A stretch of DNA of 64,000 nucleotides, taken from positions 13,407,319 to 13,471,318 of the forward strand of contig BSYO01000006.1 of assembly GCA_033239525.1 (NCBI GenBank). The letters are read 5' to 3'. This stretch comes from Nepenthes gracilis (Eukaryota > Streptophyta > Magnoliopsida > Caryophyllales > Nepenthaceae). The position numbers and the translations under genes were made by a program. Shown piece after piece: positions 10,802 through 22,506 of the stretch (the first letter of the stretch is position 1; each line of letters begins with the position of its first letter). The notes under the pieces are model-generated. The model did no database searches. It was not told the origin of the DNA and saw nothing but the letters and a program-made list of their open reading frames with translations.

Positions 10802-11880
10802 ACCAGGGAGACAACCCATTTACCAACCGGATCAGTGACTCCAAACCTACGGGGAATCTACAAACATAGCTAGAACATCACTAACCCAGCAGCACACACA
10901 CTGGTCCACGCAGGTAGCTTGTAGGTAATAGGGAGCCGCTAGGTCCGCTCGGTAGTAACCGCCTATACTATCAATATGGGCCTTTATGTGAGGCCCTTGT
11001 CTTGTAGAACACCCAATTCACCATCTCCTTTTCATTAATAAATCGAGGGTTGTACTGAACTAATTTCCTGAAATAAGGTTTTTTTAAGAATGGATTTGGG
11101 CGCCTTAGGGGATGAGTCCTGCAGTCTTAGACTTATACAGTCTGCCTATGAGATTGTCTAGCATGAAAGAGCCTCATCCCGGTGCACGGACTTGTCTTCG
11201 GAATGGAGGAGGACTTTAATCCTAGCTGCAACTTCACGAGCAAGAGGAGAAAAATTATTTATCTTGCACTCCTGCGAAACTAAAGACACTCCATCAGAAA
11301 TGGAGTTGGCAGTAAAAGCTTCCTCTCCGTGGACATCTCCAGGAGGAAAAGAAGGATCAACTTGAGTATTGACGATAGGTGCGGTGTCTTCAGTTGTTGC
11401 AGGTATAGCAATCAGAGCCTGTTCACTGATATTTGTCTTTAGGTCACCACCGAAAACCTCCAACTCACCCAAGTTATTTAAGGGCCTAGGGGAGGCAATA
11501 CTAGGGGACTACATTGTCTCAGTAAGAGAGTAACCAAGACAACGTTTTAGCATTGAAGCTTATGAAATAGGAGGCACACCTATCTCCATGTTGCCGTCGT
11601 GCTGGTGGGGGGACAACTTAACGTGAAACATTGCAACCCCTTGATCCACCTGCAAAATATTCTCAGCTACAGCAACCAAGTTTCCAGCACATATCGCCCC
11701 CTCAGATTATTGCCGGAATGTTGGAGATGTCTATGCTTTTATTTTTGCTTTTTTCATGTTTTTCATTTTATTTTTTGAACCCAAGTAATAAATGGGTCGG
11801 GAGTCAATGGAGTGGCGAGATCAGGAAGGGGACTCCCATTAGGAACAGATAAAGATTTACTGGAAGTTCTAAACTACACA
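10802..11880 (-). other. Unresolved repeat-derived stretch with one acidic open frame
   Basis: It contains a 104-codon minus-strand frame (11158-11472), acidic, with no motif I can name. It resembles in composition the spacer of LINE ORF1 proteins, which would fit this being the continuation of minus copy m1. 10860-11150 shows nothing recognisable. 11710-11800 is T-rich. I see no RNA gene or promoter. Confidence 0.3.
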
Positions 11881-12100
11881 GAGGACCCTCGAGTGCACCC
11901 TTTGAAGCCCTCAGATTGTTGGTGGTTGCTAAATCTTCTAAACCACACATTGACTCCTTATCTCCTAATGGGATGCTGGTTATTTTTGGTTTTCTTAGCA
12001 TCATACTGGAATTGAAAACGTCTCGTCCATCCGGTCATTTTAGCAATTTGAATGAACTTGTAGCTGGCCTCCATCTACTAGATAACACTAAACGCTCACA
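11880..12100 (+). other. Coding-like segment homologous to 8352-8571 in opposite orientation
   Basis: The frame from about 11890 reads EALRLLVVAKSSKPHIDSLSP and continues to FSNLNELVAGL. It matches the minus-strand m2 frame (EALKLLVVAKSSQPHIDSLSP to FNNLDELVPGS) over about 60 residues with one gap-free stretch. I do not recognise the protein. It ends before LINE A begins near 12175. It is either a shared ORF1 tail domain or a captured host exon. Confidence 0.5.
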
Positions 12101-12174
12101 ACCGCTGAATGGGCGCCGTGTGAAGGACGTGCATCACAATCAAGGTATTATGGTTCAAGATGGGACCTGGAACC

Positions 12175-14919
12175 AAGCCATATCAAGCAAAAAGCGAAGA
12201 TAAGGTGGCTCAAAGAGGGAGATCAATGCAATAAATTCTTTTTCAGGACCGTTAATGGTAACAACAATAAGAATCGTATTATCTCCCTCCTTGATGATGC
12301 TGGGAATCCAACCACTGGAGCCGAGAATGTCCATAATCTGATTGTGAATCATTTTAGTAAGGCTCTTGGGTCTGGGCGTACATATGGATCGGCTGACCGC
12401 TGTCGGCTTCGTCCTTTCATCCAACACACAGTGCCTGAATCACTAATGGGCCCACTTATTGATCCGGTTAGCAATGAAGAGATTCGAAAGACGATCTTTT
12501 CTATTGATGACTACCGTGCCCTGGGTCCTAATGGTTTCAGCTCTAAATTTTTTAAAGACTCGTGGGACATTGTGGGTTTTTCTGTCTGTGAAGCTATTCG
12601 CGATTTTTTCAATCACGGAAAGCTTCTCAAACAAACGAACACTACGATCATTAGCCTGATCCCAAAGATCAAATCCCCTCGTTTGGTTTCTGACTACCGC
12701 CCTATATCATGCTGTAATGTCATCTACAAAGTTATCTCGAAGATTATCGCAAATCGGCTAAAGATGACATTACCCTTTCTTGTAGACAAGAGCCAAATGG
12801 CTTTTGTGGCCGGGTGCCATATCAGTGACAACATTCTCCTGGCCTAAGAGCTCCTCCATAAGTATCACCTGGGTCATGATCCACCAAGATGCACTATGAA
12901 AATTGACCTCATGAAAGCATACGACTCGGTACATTAGGACTTCATAACCACCCCCTCGTACACTGTCAATATTAATGGGGAAGCGGTCGGCTTTTTCAAA
13001 GGCGGAAAGGGTCTTCATCAAGGCGATCCCATTTCTCCATACCTTTTTTGTCCTAGTTATGGAGGTATTGAACGGGATTATTGAATTCAAGGCTTGTAGG
13101 AATGAAAAATTCAAATTTCATCGGAACTGTGAGGCGTCTCAAACTGTCATGCTTGCCTTTGCAGACGACCTTCTTCTCTTCTCTCATGTAGACGTCGACT
13201 CGATTAGTATTTTAAAGAATTGCCGAGAGGAACTTCATTGGCTCTCTGGCCTTTCGGCGAACGTGAACAAGAGCGAAATTTTCATATGCACTAAAGACCC
13301 CTCACTTTCTCAGAATATTGCCGATATCTTGGGGTTCAAGATGGGCTCTCTCCCCATTAGATACCTGGGTGTCCCTCTGATAACCACCAGGCTGTCGGCT
13401 CGGGATTGCAATGCTCTCACTAAGAAAATTACTCGTCGGATAAAATCATGGAAAAACAGGTGGCTCTCCTTTGGGGGACGATTGCAACTTGTTGCTTCCA
13501 TCATCTTGTCCGTCCACCTATATTGGGCCTCTATTTTCCTTCTGCCCAAATCCATTCTTAATCAGATCAACTCCTTGATGAGGCGGTTCCTTTGGAATGG
13601 CTCTACTGAAGGGAAGGCAAATGCAAAAGTAGCCTGGGCTGACATCTGCAACCCGAAGAGTGAAGGTGGGTTGGGGCTCAAGAATCTGCAGGCTCAAAAT
13701 AAAGCCCTTATCTATAAACTTTTATGGCATATCATGTCTAAGGACCCTGAATCGGCATGGTCTTCATGGATCCACAAGACTAGAATCAATGACCGATTAT
13801 CTGGACCTTCAAAGTTCCTGACTCAGCTCCATGGAGCTGGAAAAAGATCATGAAACTCCGTCCCTTCATGTGCTCCCATACTATTAAGAACATTGGTGAC
13901 AGCGCTGATACTTTTATCTGGCATGACCACTGGCACCCTATGGGCCCGCTCAGCAATGTTTGCACGGATCGTATTCGTCTGGTCACGGGTTTATCTTGGG
14001 ATGCAAAGGCATCTCAAATAATCAGAGATGATCATTGGGTTTGGCCTAATCCTTATGATCAGGAAGTCTCTCGTCTTGCTGAAAATATGCCCCATTACTT
14101 CCCCAACATCATGCGTAAAGATTCCTTGAGATGGGACGGGAGCCCAAATGGTATTTTTTCAACTAAGACTTCCTACCTTCTTATTCACCCTCCCAAGCCC
14201 AAACTGAGCTGGACAAACTTAGTCTGGGGCCCCTTCCATATCCCTGCCCACGCATTTACTCTTTGGCTGGCTATCAAAGGCAGGCTTAACACCAATGATC
14301 GAATTCACGGTGTCCCAATCCTATCCAATACCTGTATTCTTTGCGACTCGGATGACGAAAACCATGAACATCTTTTCTTCTCATGTACCTTCTCCCATTC
14401 CTTATGGACCACTATCCAAAGGAAAGCTGGTTTTCAATGGCCTTATCCCAATTGGCCCCAAAACATAAATTGGGCTGCTCAACAATGGAAAGGAAAGAAT
14501 ATTCTTGCCCTATCCAAACGGCTCTCCCTTGCGGCCACTGTCTATTTTATATGGAGAGAACGAAATAATCGAGTTTTTAAGAAATCCTCCCCATGGGATT
14601 TGGCCCAGATAAGCTCTCTGATTACAAATATTGTTCGGGACAAATTAAAGGCCTCCTTACCTAGTGCCGGTCGCCCTTCCCTTCGGCTTGTTAGGCGCTG
14701 AAATCTTTAAAAATAAATAAATAAGGGGAATCCTGATAAGCTGGTTTTTTACCACTGGTGCCTAGTTTGTTATTTTTTCCATGGGATCTGATCTCTCGAT
14801 TTTGGTTCACTATGGTTTTATTGTTTCATCGTCTTTGCTTATTCATTTTCTTTCCCTCCTCTGGAGGTCTGTCCCAAAAAAAATAAAAATAAAAATAAAT
14901 AAATAAATAAAAATAGGGG
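12175..14919 (+). mobile_element. LINE copy A, 5'-truncated (RT to 3' tail)
   Basis: It begins abruptly inside ORF2, between the endonuclease and RT, and runs to a 3' UTR (14702-14875) ending CTGTCCC plus an (A/T)-rich tail (14876-14919). The UTR contains an A-rich tract just after the stop codon and a T-rich second half. It lacks the hairpin and ACTTACTTACC terminus of the half-LINE family. The 5' boundary is estimated from where similarity to copies B and C starts. Confidence 0.75.
12180..14701 (+). pseudogene. LINE ORF2 (RT + zf-RVT), truncated and broken
   Basis: Reverse transcriptase of a plant L1-type LINE. Seen in order: KIRWLKEGDQCNKFFF, with sense codon CAA where three other copies have TAG; FKDSWDIVG and SDYRPISCCNVIYKVISK (RT motifs); a TAA at 12846-12848 just before ELLHKYHLG; KIDLMKAYDS; an internal deletion near 12940; QGDPISPYLF; a frameshift near 13050; AFADDLLLFS (catalytic FADD); PIRYLGVPL; RRFLWNG; then, after another frameshift near 13850, TFIWHDHWHP and the Cys/His motif CILCDSDDENHEHLFFSC near 14335-14390 (zf-RVT-like). 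It ends with a natural stop at 14699-14701. No endonuclease remains. Confidence 0.85.
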
Positions 14920-16866
14920 CGCTTTAATCCATTCTTTGGGCGTCCTGACCAAAAAAAATAAAAAAAATAGATCTATTTCCCCCTCTTCTATTGTGGCTTG
15001 GTGTGTCTCATGCTGTAGGGTGAGGCTATTCCCGGAGTAGCTAACGCTGCTTCTTCTAAAGATGCTGAAGCATGCTGTGATTGAGCGGGTGGTTCATATA
15101 GCTGGTGGTGGAACCGATGCTATGTAGTTTGATGTTGACTAATTTATGCATGCTGTATGGTGCCTCTGGATCAGTTTCATTCCTATGTCATGAGCACTGA
15201 CCTTCCTTTGGACCATATTATGTTGGTTGGTTTGATACCTGTTGGCTTGGTGACAGTTGCTGCTAGTGCCTGGGTGGAATGTCTTAGAGCTGTTTTGGCT
15301 CTCTTTTAATGCACCATTGCAGGATTTACTTATTGATTTTGGATGTAGCTATTGAATTCTGCTCTGGAAGCAGCTGCAGATCATGGGTTGAATGTTGTGG
15401 AAGCCTAGCTGTCTTTCTGTAATGCATTTGAGTGGAGTGTTTGCCCGGGGTCCCGTTAACTTTGGGTGTTTTGTGTGATACTCTGATGTTTCTCGGTTTG
15501 TTGGTGGGTATGCCCCCTTGGTTTTTGAGCTGCAGCTGATGGTTGTGGAGCTTGCCGTCTGCTGCCATTTTCATGGAGCTGTATCTGCCTTTTTGCTTGG
15601 ATTGCAAGAAGATGGTTTTGGGCGTGTCTGCAAAGGTACTCTATTTGAAGAGGTGAAGTTTGGCTACTGCTTATGGTCTGCATGCGAGAGTAGCTGCTAA
15701 GAAGGTTGAGAGTTCCAGCTTCTATGTTGTGGTGATCTGGATGGTCCTGTTTGCTGATGCGGTCAGGTTGCCGAGCTATGGATTGCTTATACCTCTGTTT
15801 GTTTGACACTTTGTGGTGCTTTGACTTTAGAATATCCTTGTCCTGATGCTGCTGATGCAGTTGATACTTTGTTGGTTTCGGATCTTCTTCCTCAGGTGTG
15901 GGCTGCCCTATCTGGAATGACATTGCTGCCAACCTACACAGATTTTAACACTGTGTGGGATGTGATGGAGATCTGATGCTGCTGCGGCTGGAGTACCTGA
16001 TTGTGGACTGGGGAAGCTGCCCTGTTGATGATTTTCCATATGAAAAGGCCCCAGTGCTTTGGCTTTGCTATCCCTATGTGAGCCTGTTGCTTGTTCTGCT
16101 GTAGAGGAAGCTGGGTTGCCGAATTGTGGTGAATGCTGATCTTGCTGGCATGGTTTGATCTGATCTGCTTATCAGTTTCAGCAGACTATTGCTGTCCTGG
16201 TGTGGTATTGTAGTGCATGAGGATGTGCCTGGTTTTTTAGCTCCGATGTAGCCTCAGCATGAGGACTTTTTAATCTGGTTTTATTGAAGCCCCTGGGTTT
16301 TAGCATAATACTGGTTGGTGTCAATGCCGCCGAGTGGCAGTGAGCTGTCGAAATTGCATTGTTGTAGCATTCTGAGAAATTTGTTGCTGATCTCATTAAT
16401 TTGGCAGTGTGCTGGCACTGTTGCACTAATGTAGGATGTTTTCTACTCCTATTACAAGTGTGGGCAGAAGCATTTTTATGGGAGCTGCATTACTGTCTTG
16501 TGAACACTGCTTGTGGGCTTTTTGGCGTGGAAGGCTGGTTGACATGATTCAGTAAGCTGGCCTTGGTGTGAATGTCTTGCTGTGTTTTCTGATGCACTAA
16601 TGTTGCAACTGATGTTACTCGGTTTTGTCTGAGGCCATGCTTAGGGTTGGTAGGTGGTGCCATCTCAATGCTGCTATCTTGGCATTCTTCTGTGGAGTGC
16701 TGGGATTGAGCATGTTTGCTGATGCTGTTCGGATTTCCCTTGCTGCCATCTTCATGCTGGATGTTGGTGCTGATAATGAGGCAGCATGCTGGGTTCTCAT
16801 GCTGGATCAATTGAATTGGATGCAACCGTTGACTTGCAAATCCATTGCTGTCGATTATAGTAATAT
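14920..16866 (+). mobile_element. TG-rich half-LINE body, plus strand, upstream part
   Basis: About 1.9 kb of T/G-rich, GCTG-repeating sequence of the same type as the half-LINE 3' region. It has no hairpin or poly(A) of its own. The same type resumes at 25078 and ends in a canonical tail at 27358, so LINE B and a small minus tail fragment probably split one element. No coding frame is supported; minus-strand frames here are compositional. The 5' limit is unclear. Confidence 0.5.
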
Positions 16867-16935
16867 TTTTTTTTTGGTAAGTAATTAAATGCATTAAAGT
16901 TAAGAAAAATGCATTATAATAAAAATTTCAAGCTG
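16867..16935 (-). mobile_element. Very short half-LINE tail fragment
   Basis: Poly(T), then GGTAAGTAATTAAATGCATT and about 40 nt of A-rich sequence, without the stem-loop. The flanking ATTATAGTAATA and ATTATAATAAAA are a possible imperfect duplication. It is either a strongly truncated insertion or the left half of a tail cut by LINE B. Confidence 0.5.
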
Positions 16936-16997
16936 CTGCTCGTTTTTTGAATCCTGACACTGTTCATCTTCTCGGTGGTGTCTTCAACCCTTTTCAG

Positions 16998-19080
16998 ATG
17001 AGCCCTCTTCCCTCTTCGCCGGTGCCCATGGCGCCGGTCCCTAGCCCCCTCTCTCACCTCCCTGAATCGACGCCCTCTACTCTAAATATTTATCTCCCTC
17101 AAAGCCGATCAGCCCCCGCCTCTCCCTCCTTTCATCGGCCGTCCACCCCGTGGCCTCCAAAAGCACCGTCCTCAGTCTCCTCTTCCCACATCTCGTCCAC
17201 TTCATCCGATCGATCCTTCCCCCCTCCTTCTTCCGTCAGCAGCCGGAGCCCTCCGAGGCGTCGCCCCCTGCCTGATTCTGGTCCCCTCTTTGCAACCCAC
17301 TCATTGGATTCCATTCGGCCCGAGTCCCTCGCGTCCGTTGTCGAGTAGGGCGATCTTCAATCGTTGCCTTCTTCGACTGCCCCTTGCGCTCCTGATTTGG
17401 TTTTCCTTGCTTCGGTAAGGAAGGCCGATCGTTGTGTGCTTTTGCACCTGGAGAGCTCCCCCCTGCTGTTGGGACTCCCTCTGAAAACACGGTGCCATCG
17501 GATGGCTGCAGAGGATTTCCGAACTGCTCTGTATTTCCAAGATGCCCTGGCCGGTCTCTTCCCTCACTGGCTGTCCCTCCTCCAGGGGCTCCGATAAGCC
17601 CTGTTTCTCTGGCTTCAACTTCAGGCAACAGTGGCTCTATGGAAGCTGATCACAAGCTTCTCCAGTCTCCAAAGCTGCCTGCTGTGTCCCCCCAGTGTCA
17701 AGGGGTCACTGATTCTAATTCAGACATTGGCTCTGGCCATTCAGACAAAAAATGGCTCCGGCACGCTTGGTGCCTCTTGGGCTTCGGTTGTTGAAAAGCG
17801 GGCTTGTGGAGGTAAGCCCACGATTAAATTCTTCCCTCCTTCCCCTTCCGAGATGGCTAATCAAATTTTGTCCCCCCCTCCCGAAGTAATCCAACAGAGT
17901 GAGGACATGTGGGGCTCCACTCTAGTGGGTTATTTTAACGGTAATCCGGTGCATATCAATGCGGTTAACAACATTACTAGGAAAATTTGGAGGCGATTCG
18001 AGCTACTACATGTAGCTGGGAACGAATCGGGCTTCTTTTTCTTTCGATTCTCCTTGAAAGCAATGCTTGAAAATTGCCTTAAGTGCGGCCCGTGGTCTAT
18101 CGCTGGCCATACTATTTTCCTTAAGGAATGGAAGTCGGGATGGTCTTATCCGTGATGAGCATAAATCATTTCTCGTTTTGGATCACTATGGGCCGGGATC
18201 CCGTGGAATATTGACTCCTCGGTTTATGCTGGATTAGAGTGTGTTGAAAACCCATTCGGCCGGACCAGTCACGGAAAATTTAGAGCGTTTGGGATTTGCT
18301 AGAGTATGTGTCGAATTGGGGGCGAAGCCCTCGCCTGGATTCGTGATGATCCGCACAAATGGATGTGATGACCATTCGGATGACCATCTTAGGAAATTAA
18401 GTTTGATTACCTTGATAAGACGGCACGTAAGGAGATTCCCATGAAAAATGGGAGTAAAGGACCTCTCATTAAAAGATCCTGGGTCCCTAAGAAGGTGGTC
18501 CATGCAAAAGCTCATCCTCAGGTATCTCCTAGAAAGACCGAAGCCATACACCTAGGAATTTCTGATCAGAAGAATGCGCTTTCAGATAATCCTTTTAGTG
18601 TGCTCCAGGAGGCTCCCATTGAAGACCCTTTGGCGTGCGATGTCTACATCCCGCCGATTACCCAATCGGAGGCTCCCATGGATCACTCTATTAGTGTTCC
18701 CGTCCCTACCATACCCCCAGAATTCCATTCAGGCCATCCATCTATCGGCCTTGTGGAGATGAGACCTCAAGATGGGGTTGCGACTCAGTCTAGGTCTTCC
18801 CCTACACCCATTTCGAAAAGGCCACAAGTTGGAACTGATTGCTCCTTTGTTGAGGCCCCGGCACGTGACATTCATGTCCCGTGTCCGGTGATGAATGATG
18901 GCCATGTGGACGATTCAGGCCAATCCTCCTTAGGAAGCCCACATGATACTTTCAGTCCAGGCTCTATTTCGGATGGATATGACTCTATAGGCTTTGAAAT
19001 TGTGCCTAAGAGCAGGAGGCGTAAATCCTCTAAGAAGACGAGGAAAGTCCAGGGCCTAAAAAGCAAAACCCTTTTTTGCC
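16998..19080 (+). pseudogene. LINE B ORF1 (DUF4283-like), frameshifted
   Basis: The ATG at 16998 reads MSPLPSSPVPMAPVPSPLSH, a Ser/Pro-rich N-terminus. The frame breaks at a stop at 17346-17348 and resumes in other frames. 17800-18155 has IKFFPPSPSEM, LVGYFNGNPVH, KIWRRFELLHVAGNESGFFF and CGPWSIAGHTIFLKEW, a clear DUF4283-type signature. A stretch around 18240-18440 (RVCVELG) is the region before the knuckle, which is not preserved. 18441-19080 is the long spacer and the basic tail KSRRRKSSKKTRK. In this copy the tail runs in frame straight into the ORF2 endonuclease (no stop), unlike copy C. Confidence 0.75.
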
Positions 19081-22000
19081 TAAAGATTAACATAGCATGC
19101 TGGAATGTGAGAGGACTCAATGGGGTAGTGAAAGCCCATGAAGTTCGAAATCTCCATCGAGTCTCATGATTGTTCCATCATTGGCCTCAGTTGAAACTAA
19201 AGTTGCAGAGAATAACGCGCATCTATTTCCTCGATAGAATTAATCCTCATTGGAAGTGGTCCATGAATTATTCCACCTCCTCTCATTGGGAGGATCTGGG
19301 TCGGATGGGACCCTATGAAGGTGGATGTTAAAGTTATTTCCAAGGAGGACCAGGTTATCCATACCGATGTGTCTTTCATTGGAGATAACGCTCAGTGCCT
19401 CCTATCCTTCGTGTATGGTGCTAACTTTGAAGGTCCTCGAAAACTCCTTTGGCAAAGTCTCAGGAGCCATTCGGGCCTCTCCTGTGATGTTCCTTGGGCT
19501 GTCCTGGGCGACTTCAATGTTATTCGCTCGGCGACTGAGGCTCTGGGAGGATCCTGGCACCATAAAAGTGCCACTAACATTAATGAATGCTTTAGAGACT
19601 ATGACCTTGAAGATGTCAGTCATGAAGGCCAATTTTTCACCTGGAACGATGGCCGTGACCCCATTACTCGTATCTACCTGAAATTAGATAGAGTGGTTGC
19701 GAACGGTCCGTGGTTTTATCTTTTTAGAAGATCTAAAGCAGTTTTCCCGCCAGCTAGATTATCTGATCACTCCCCATACATTCTGCTTTCTACTGGCTCG
19801 GTTGCCCGTAATCGAGGCATGTTCCGATTTAATAACTTTCTCACAAATTCCCCAAAGTTCCTTCCTCTGGTCAAGGAAGCTTGGGAGTCTGAATGTGATG
19901 GTACTCCGATGTTTAAGCTGGTGTCCTCTCTTAAAAAAGTGAAGAGTGTGCTTAAAAATCTTAACGTTCAAAACGGAGATGTTCATGAAGAGGTTGTTCG
20001 TACCCGAAAATGCCTGGAAGAGGTCCAATCTATGACCATCCCTCACACTAGGAATCGTGACATGGAACGACATTACAAGGCTGCTTATTACTCTGCTATG
20101 GCTAAGGAGGCTGACTTCCTCCGCCAAAAAGCCAAGATCAAATGGATCAAAGAGGGCGACTAGTGCACAAAATTCTTTTTCAAGACTGTTAGCGGGAACA
20201 ATAACCGGAATGGGATTATCTCCCTCCTCGATGAGTAGGGTAACCCTACTAATGGAACGGAGGAGCTTAATAATCTTATTGAAGGCCATTTCAAAAAAGC
20301 ACTGGGATGTGGTAGATCCCATGGGACGGCGGAGGCTAACTGGCTCCGTCCATACATCTCACTCGTCCCTGACTCATTAATCGACCCCTTGTTAGGGCGG
20401 TTAGTGAGAGGAAATCCGCCGCGATCTTCTCTATCGGTGATGATAGAGCCCCCGGTCCCGACGCTTTACATCAAAATTCTTTAAGGACTCTTGGGAGATT
20501 ACGGGTCATATCAAGCTCAAGCAATCCATGACTTCTTTAATCATGGAAAGCTCCTTAAACAGTTGAACACTACTTGATTAGCCTTATTCCTAAGGTTCGA
20601 GCCTCACTATCGGTTTGAGACTATCGCCCGATTTTCTGTTGCAATGTCATTTACAAAGTGATATCTAAAATTCTTGCTAACAGAGTCAAGGCCGCTCTTC
20701 CATTCCTGGTTGACAGATGCCAAACGGCCTTTGTGGAGGGGAGGCAGATTAGTGATAATATCTTTTTAGCTCAGGAGCTCCTGCATAAGTATCATCTTGG
20801 ATCAAACCCGCCAAGATGTACTATGAAGGTAGATCTTACGAAAGCTTATGACTTGTCTATTGGCATTTTATTATCAACATTTTGACCCTCATGAAGTTTT
20901 CCCCTCAAATGGTCAATTGGATTAGCCAGTGCATTACTACTCTGATGTATTCACTCAACATCAATGGGGAAGTTGTTGGCTTTTTCAAAGGTGGCAAAGG
21001 TCTCCGCCAAGGGGATCCGCTTTCGCCTTACTTATTTGTCCTTGTGATGGAAGTCCTAAATGGAATTATTGAGGTCAAGGCAAGGCGGAATAATAATTTT
21101 AAATTTCACTTGAAATGCGCCGAATCACAAATTGTTATGCTTGCCTTTGCTGATGACCTCCTTCTCTTCTCCCAGGCTGATTCCCAATCAATCCAGATCC
21201 TCAAGGAATGCCTTGATGAATTTCATGCTACCTCTGGTCTATCAGCTAATCCGAAGAAAAGTAAAATCTTCATCTGTTCCAAGGACGGTTCTCTTCACCA
21301 GGACATAGCTGCTATCATGGGATTTAAAGTGGGCAAACTTCCAATAAGATACCTGGGTGTCCCATTGATCACCTCCGGGCTCTCGGTTTCGATTGCAAAT
21401 CTCTCATTGTGAGAATCACCAAGAGAACCACTTCATGGAAAAGTAGATGGCTCTCCTTTGGTGGGCGGGGTGCAACTTATTGCCTCCATCCTCTCGTCCT
21501 ATCCACCTCTCTTCTGGCTCTCTTTTTATTTTGCCCAAAACCATCCTTAAAGCAATTAATGGCATTTTGCGGCGTTTCCTTTGGAATGGCTCTTTCGAAG
21601 GCAGAGTGTGTGCTAAAGTAGCATGGCATGACATTTGCTTCCCCAAGTCGGAAGGTGGGCTGGGTATCAAGAATCTATTGGATCAAAATAAGGCCCTTAA
21701 TTGTAAGCTGCTATGGCGTCTCTTAAATAAAGACCCGAATTCAGCCTGGTCCTCTTGGATTTATAAGAACAGAATCAAAGACTGGTGCATCTGGACCCTG
21801 AAAATCCCATCTGCCTCTTGGAGCTGGCGCAAGATTATGAAACTGAGGCCTTTCATGCGCGCCTACTCGGTCAAGGACATTGGGGATGGTTCTGATACCT
21901 TCCTCTGGCACGACAACTGGCACCCCCTTGGTCCCCTGAGTGAGGTGAGTACTGATCGTACTCGCCTTGTTTCGGGTCTGCACCGGGATGTTAAGGTTGA

Positions 22001-22506
22001 CGCTATAATCAGGAATAATGGTTGGTCTTGGCCTAACCCTTTTGACACTGAGGTTTCCCACCTTGCAATGAATATGCCAAATAATCCACCCCGTAGCAAT
22101 CAAAAAGACTCATTGAGATGGATTGGGAATGTCATGGGCCAATTCACGACCAAATCTGCATACCATCTTATCCATCCCCCCAAACCTAAGGTTAATTGGG
22201 CTCTTTTGGTGTGGGGTCCATCACATATCCCGTCCCACGCTTTTACCCTGTGGCTTGCCATTAAGGGTAGATTGAATACCATTGATTGCCTCCACTATAT
22301 CCCAAACTTGTCTCCCCGCTACTCACTCTGTAACTCTGGAAATGAAAATCTGGGTCATCTGTTCTTTTCTTGCCATTTCTCCGGAGCATTATGGGATAAG
22401 GTTCGAAGACACTCCGGCATTCATTGGCCCCATCCTGAATGGAATCAAAATATATCTTGGACTGCTTCTATCTGGAAAGGGAAGAACCTTCTGGCTGTCT
22501 CAAAAC

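Noticed and set aside
19315..20163. Host endonuclease/phosphatase-type gene
   Set aside because: GDFN and SDHS motifs with flanking ORF1 and RT show it is the LINE ORF2 endonuclease domain.
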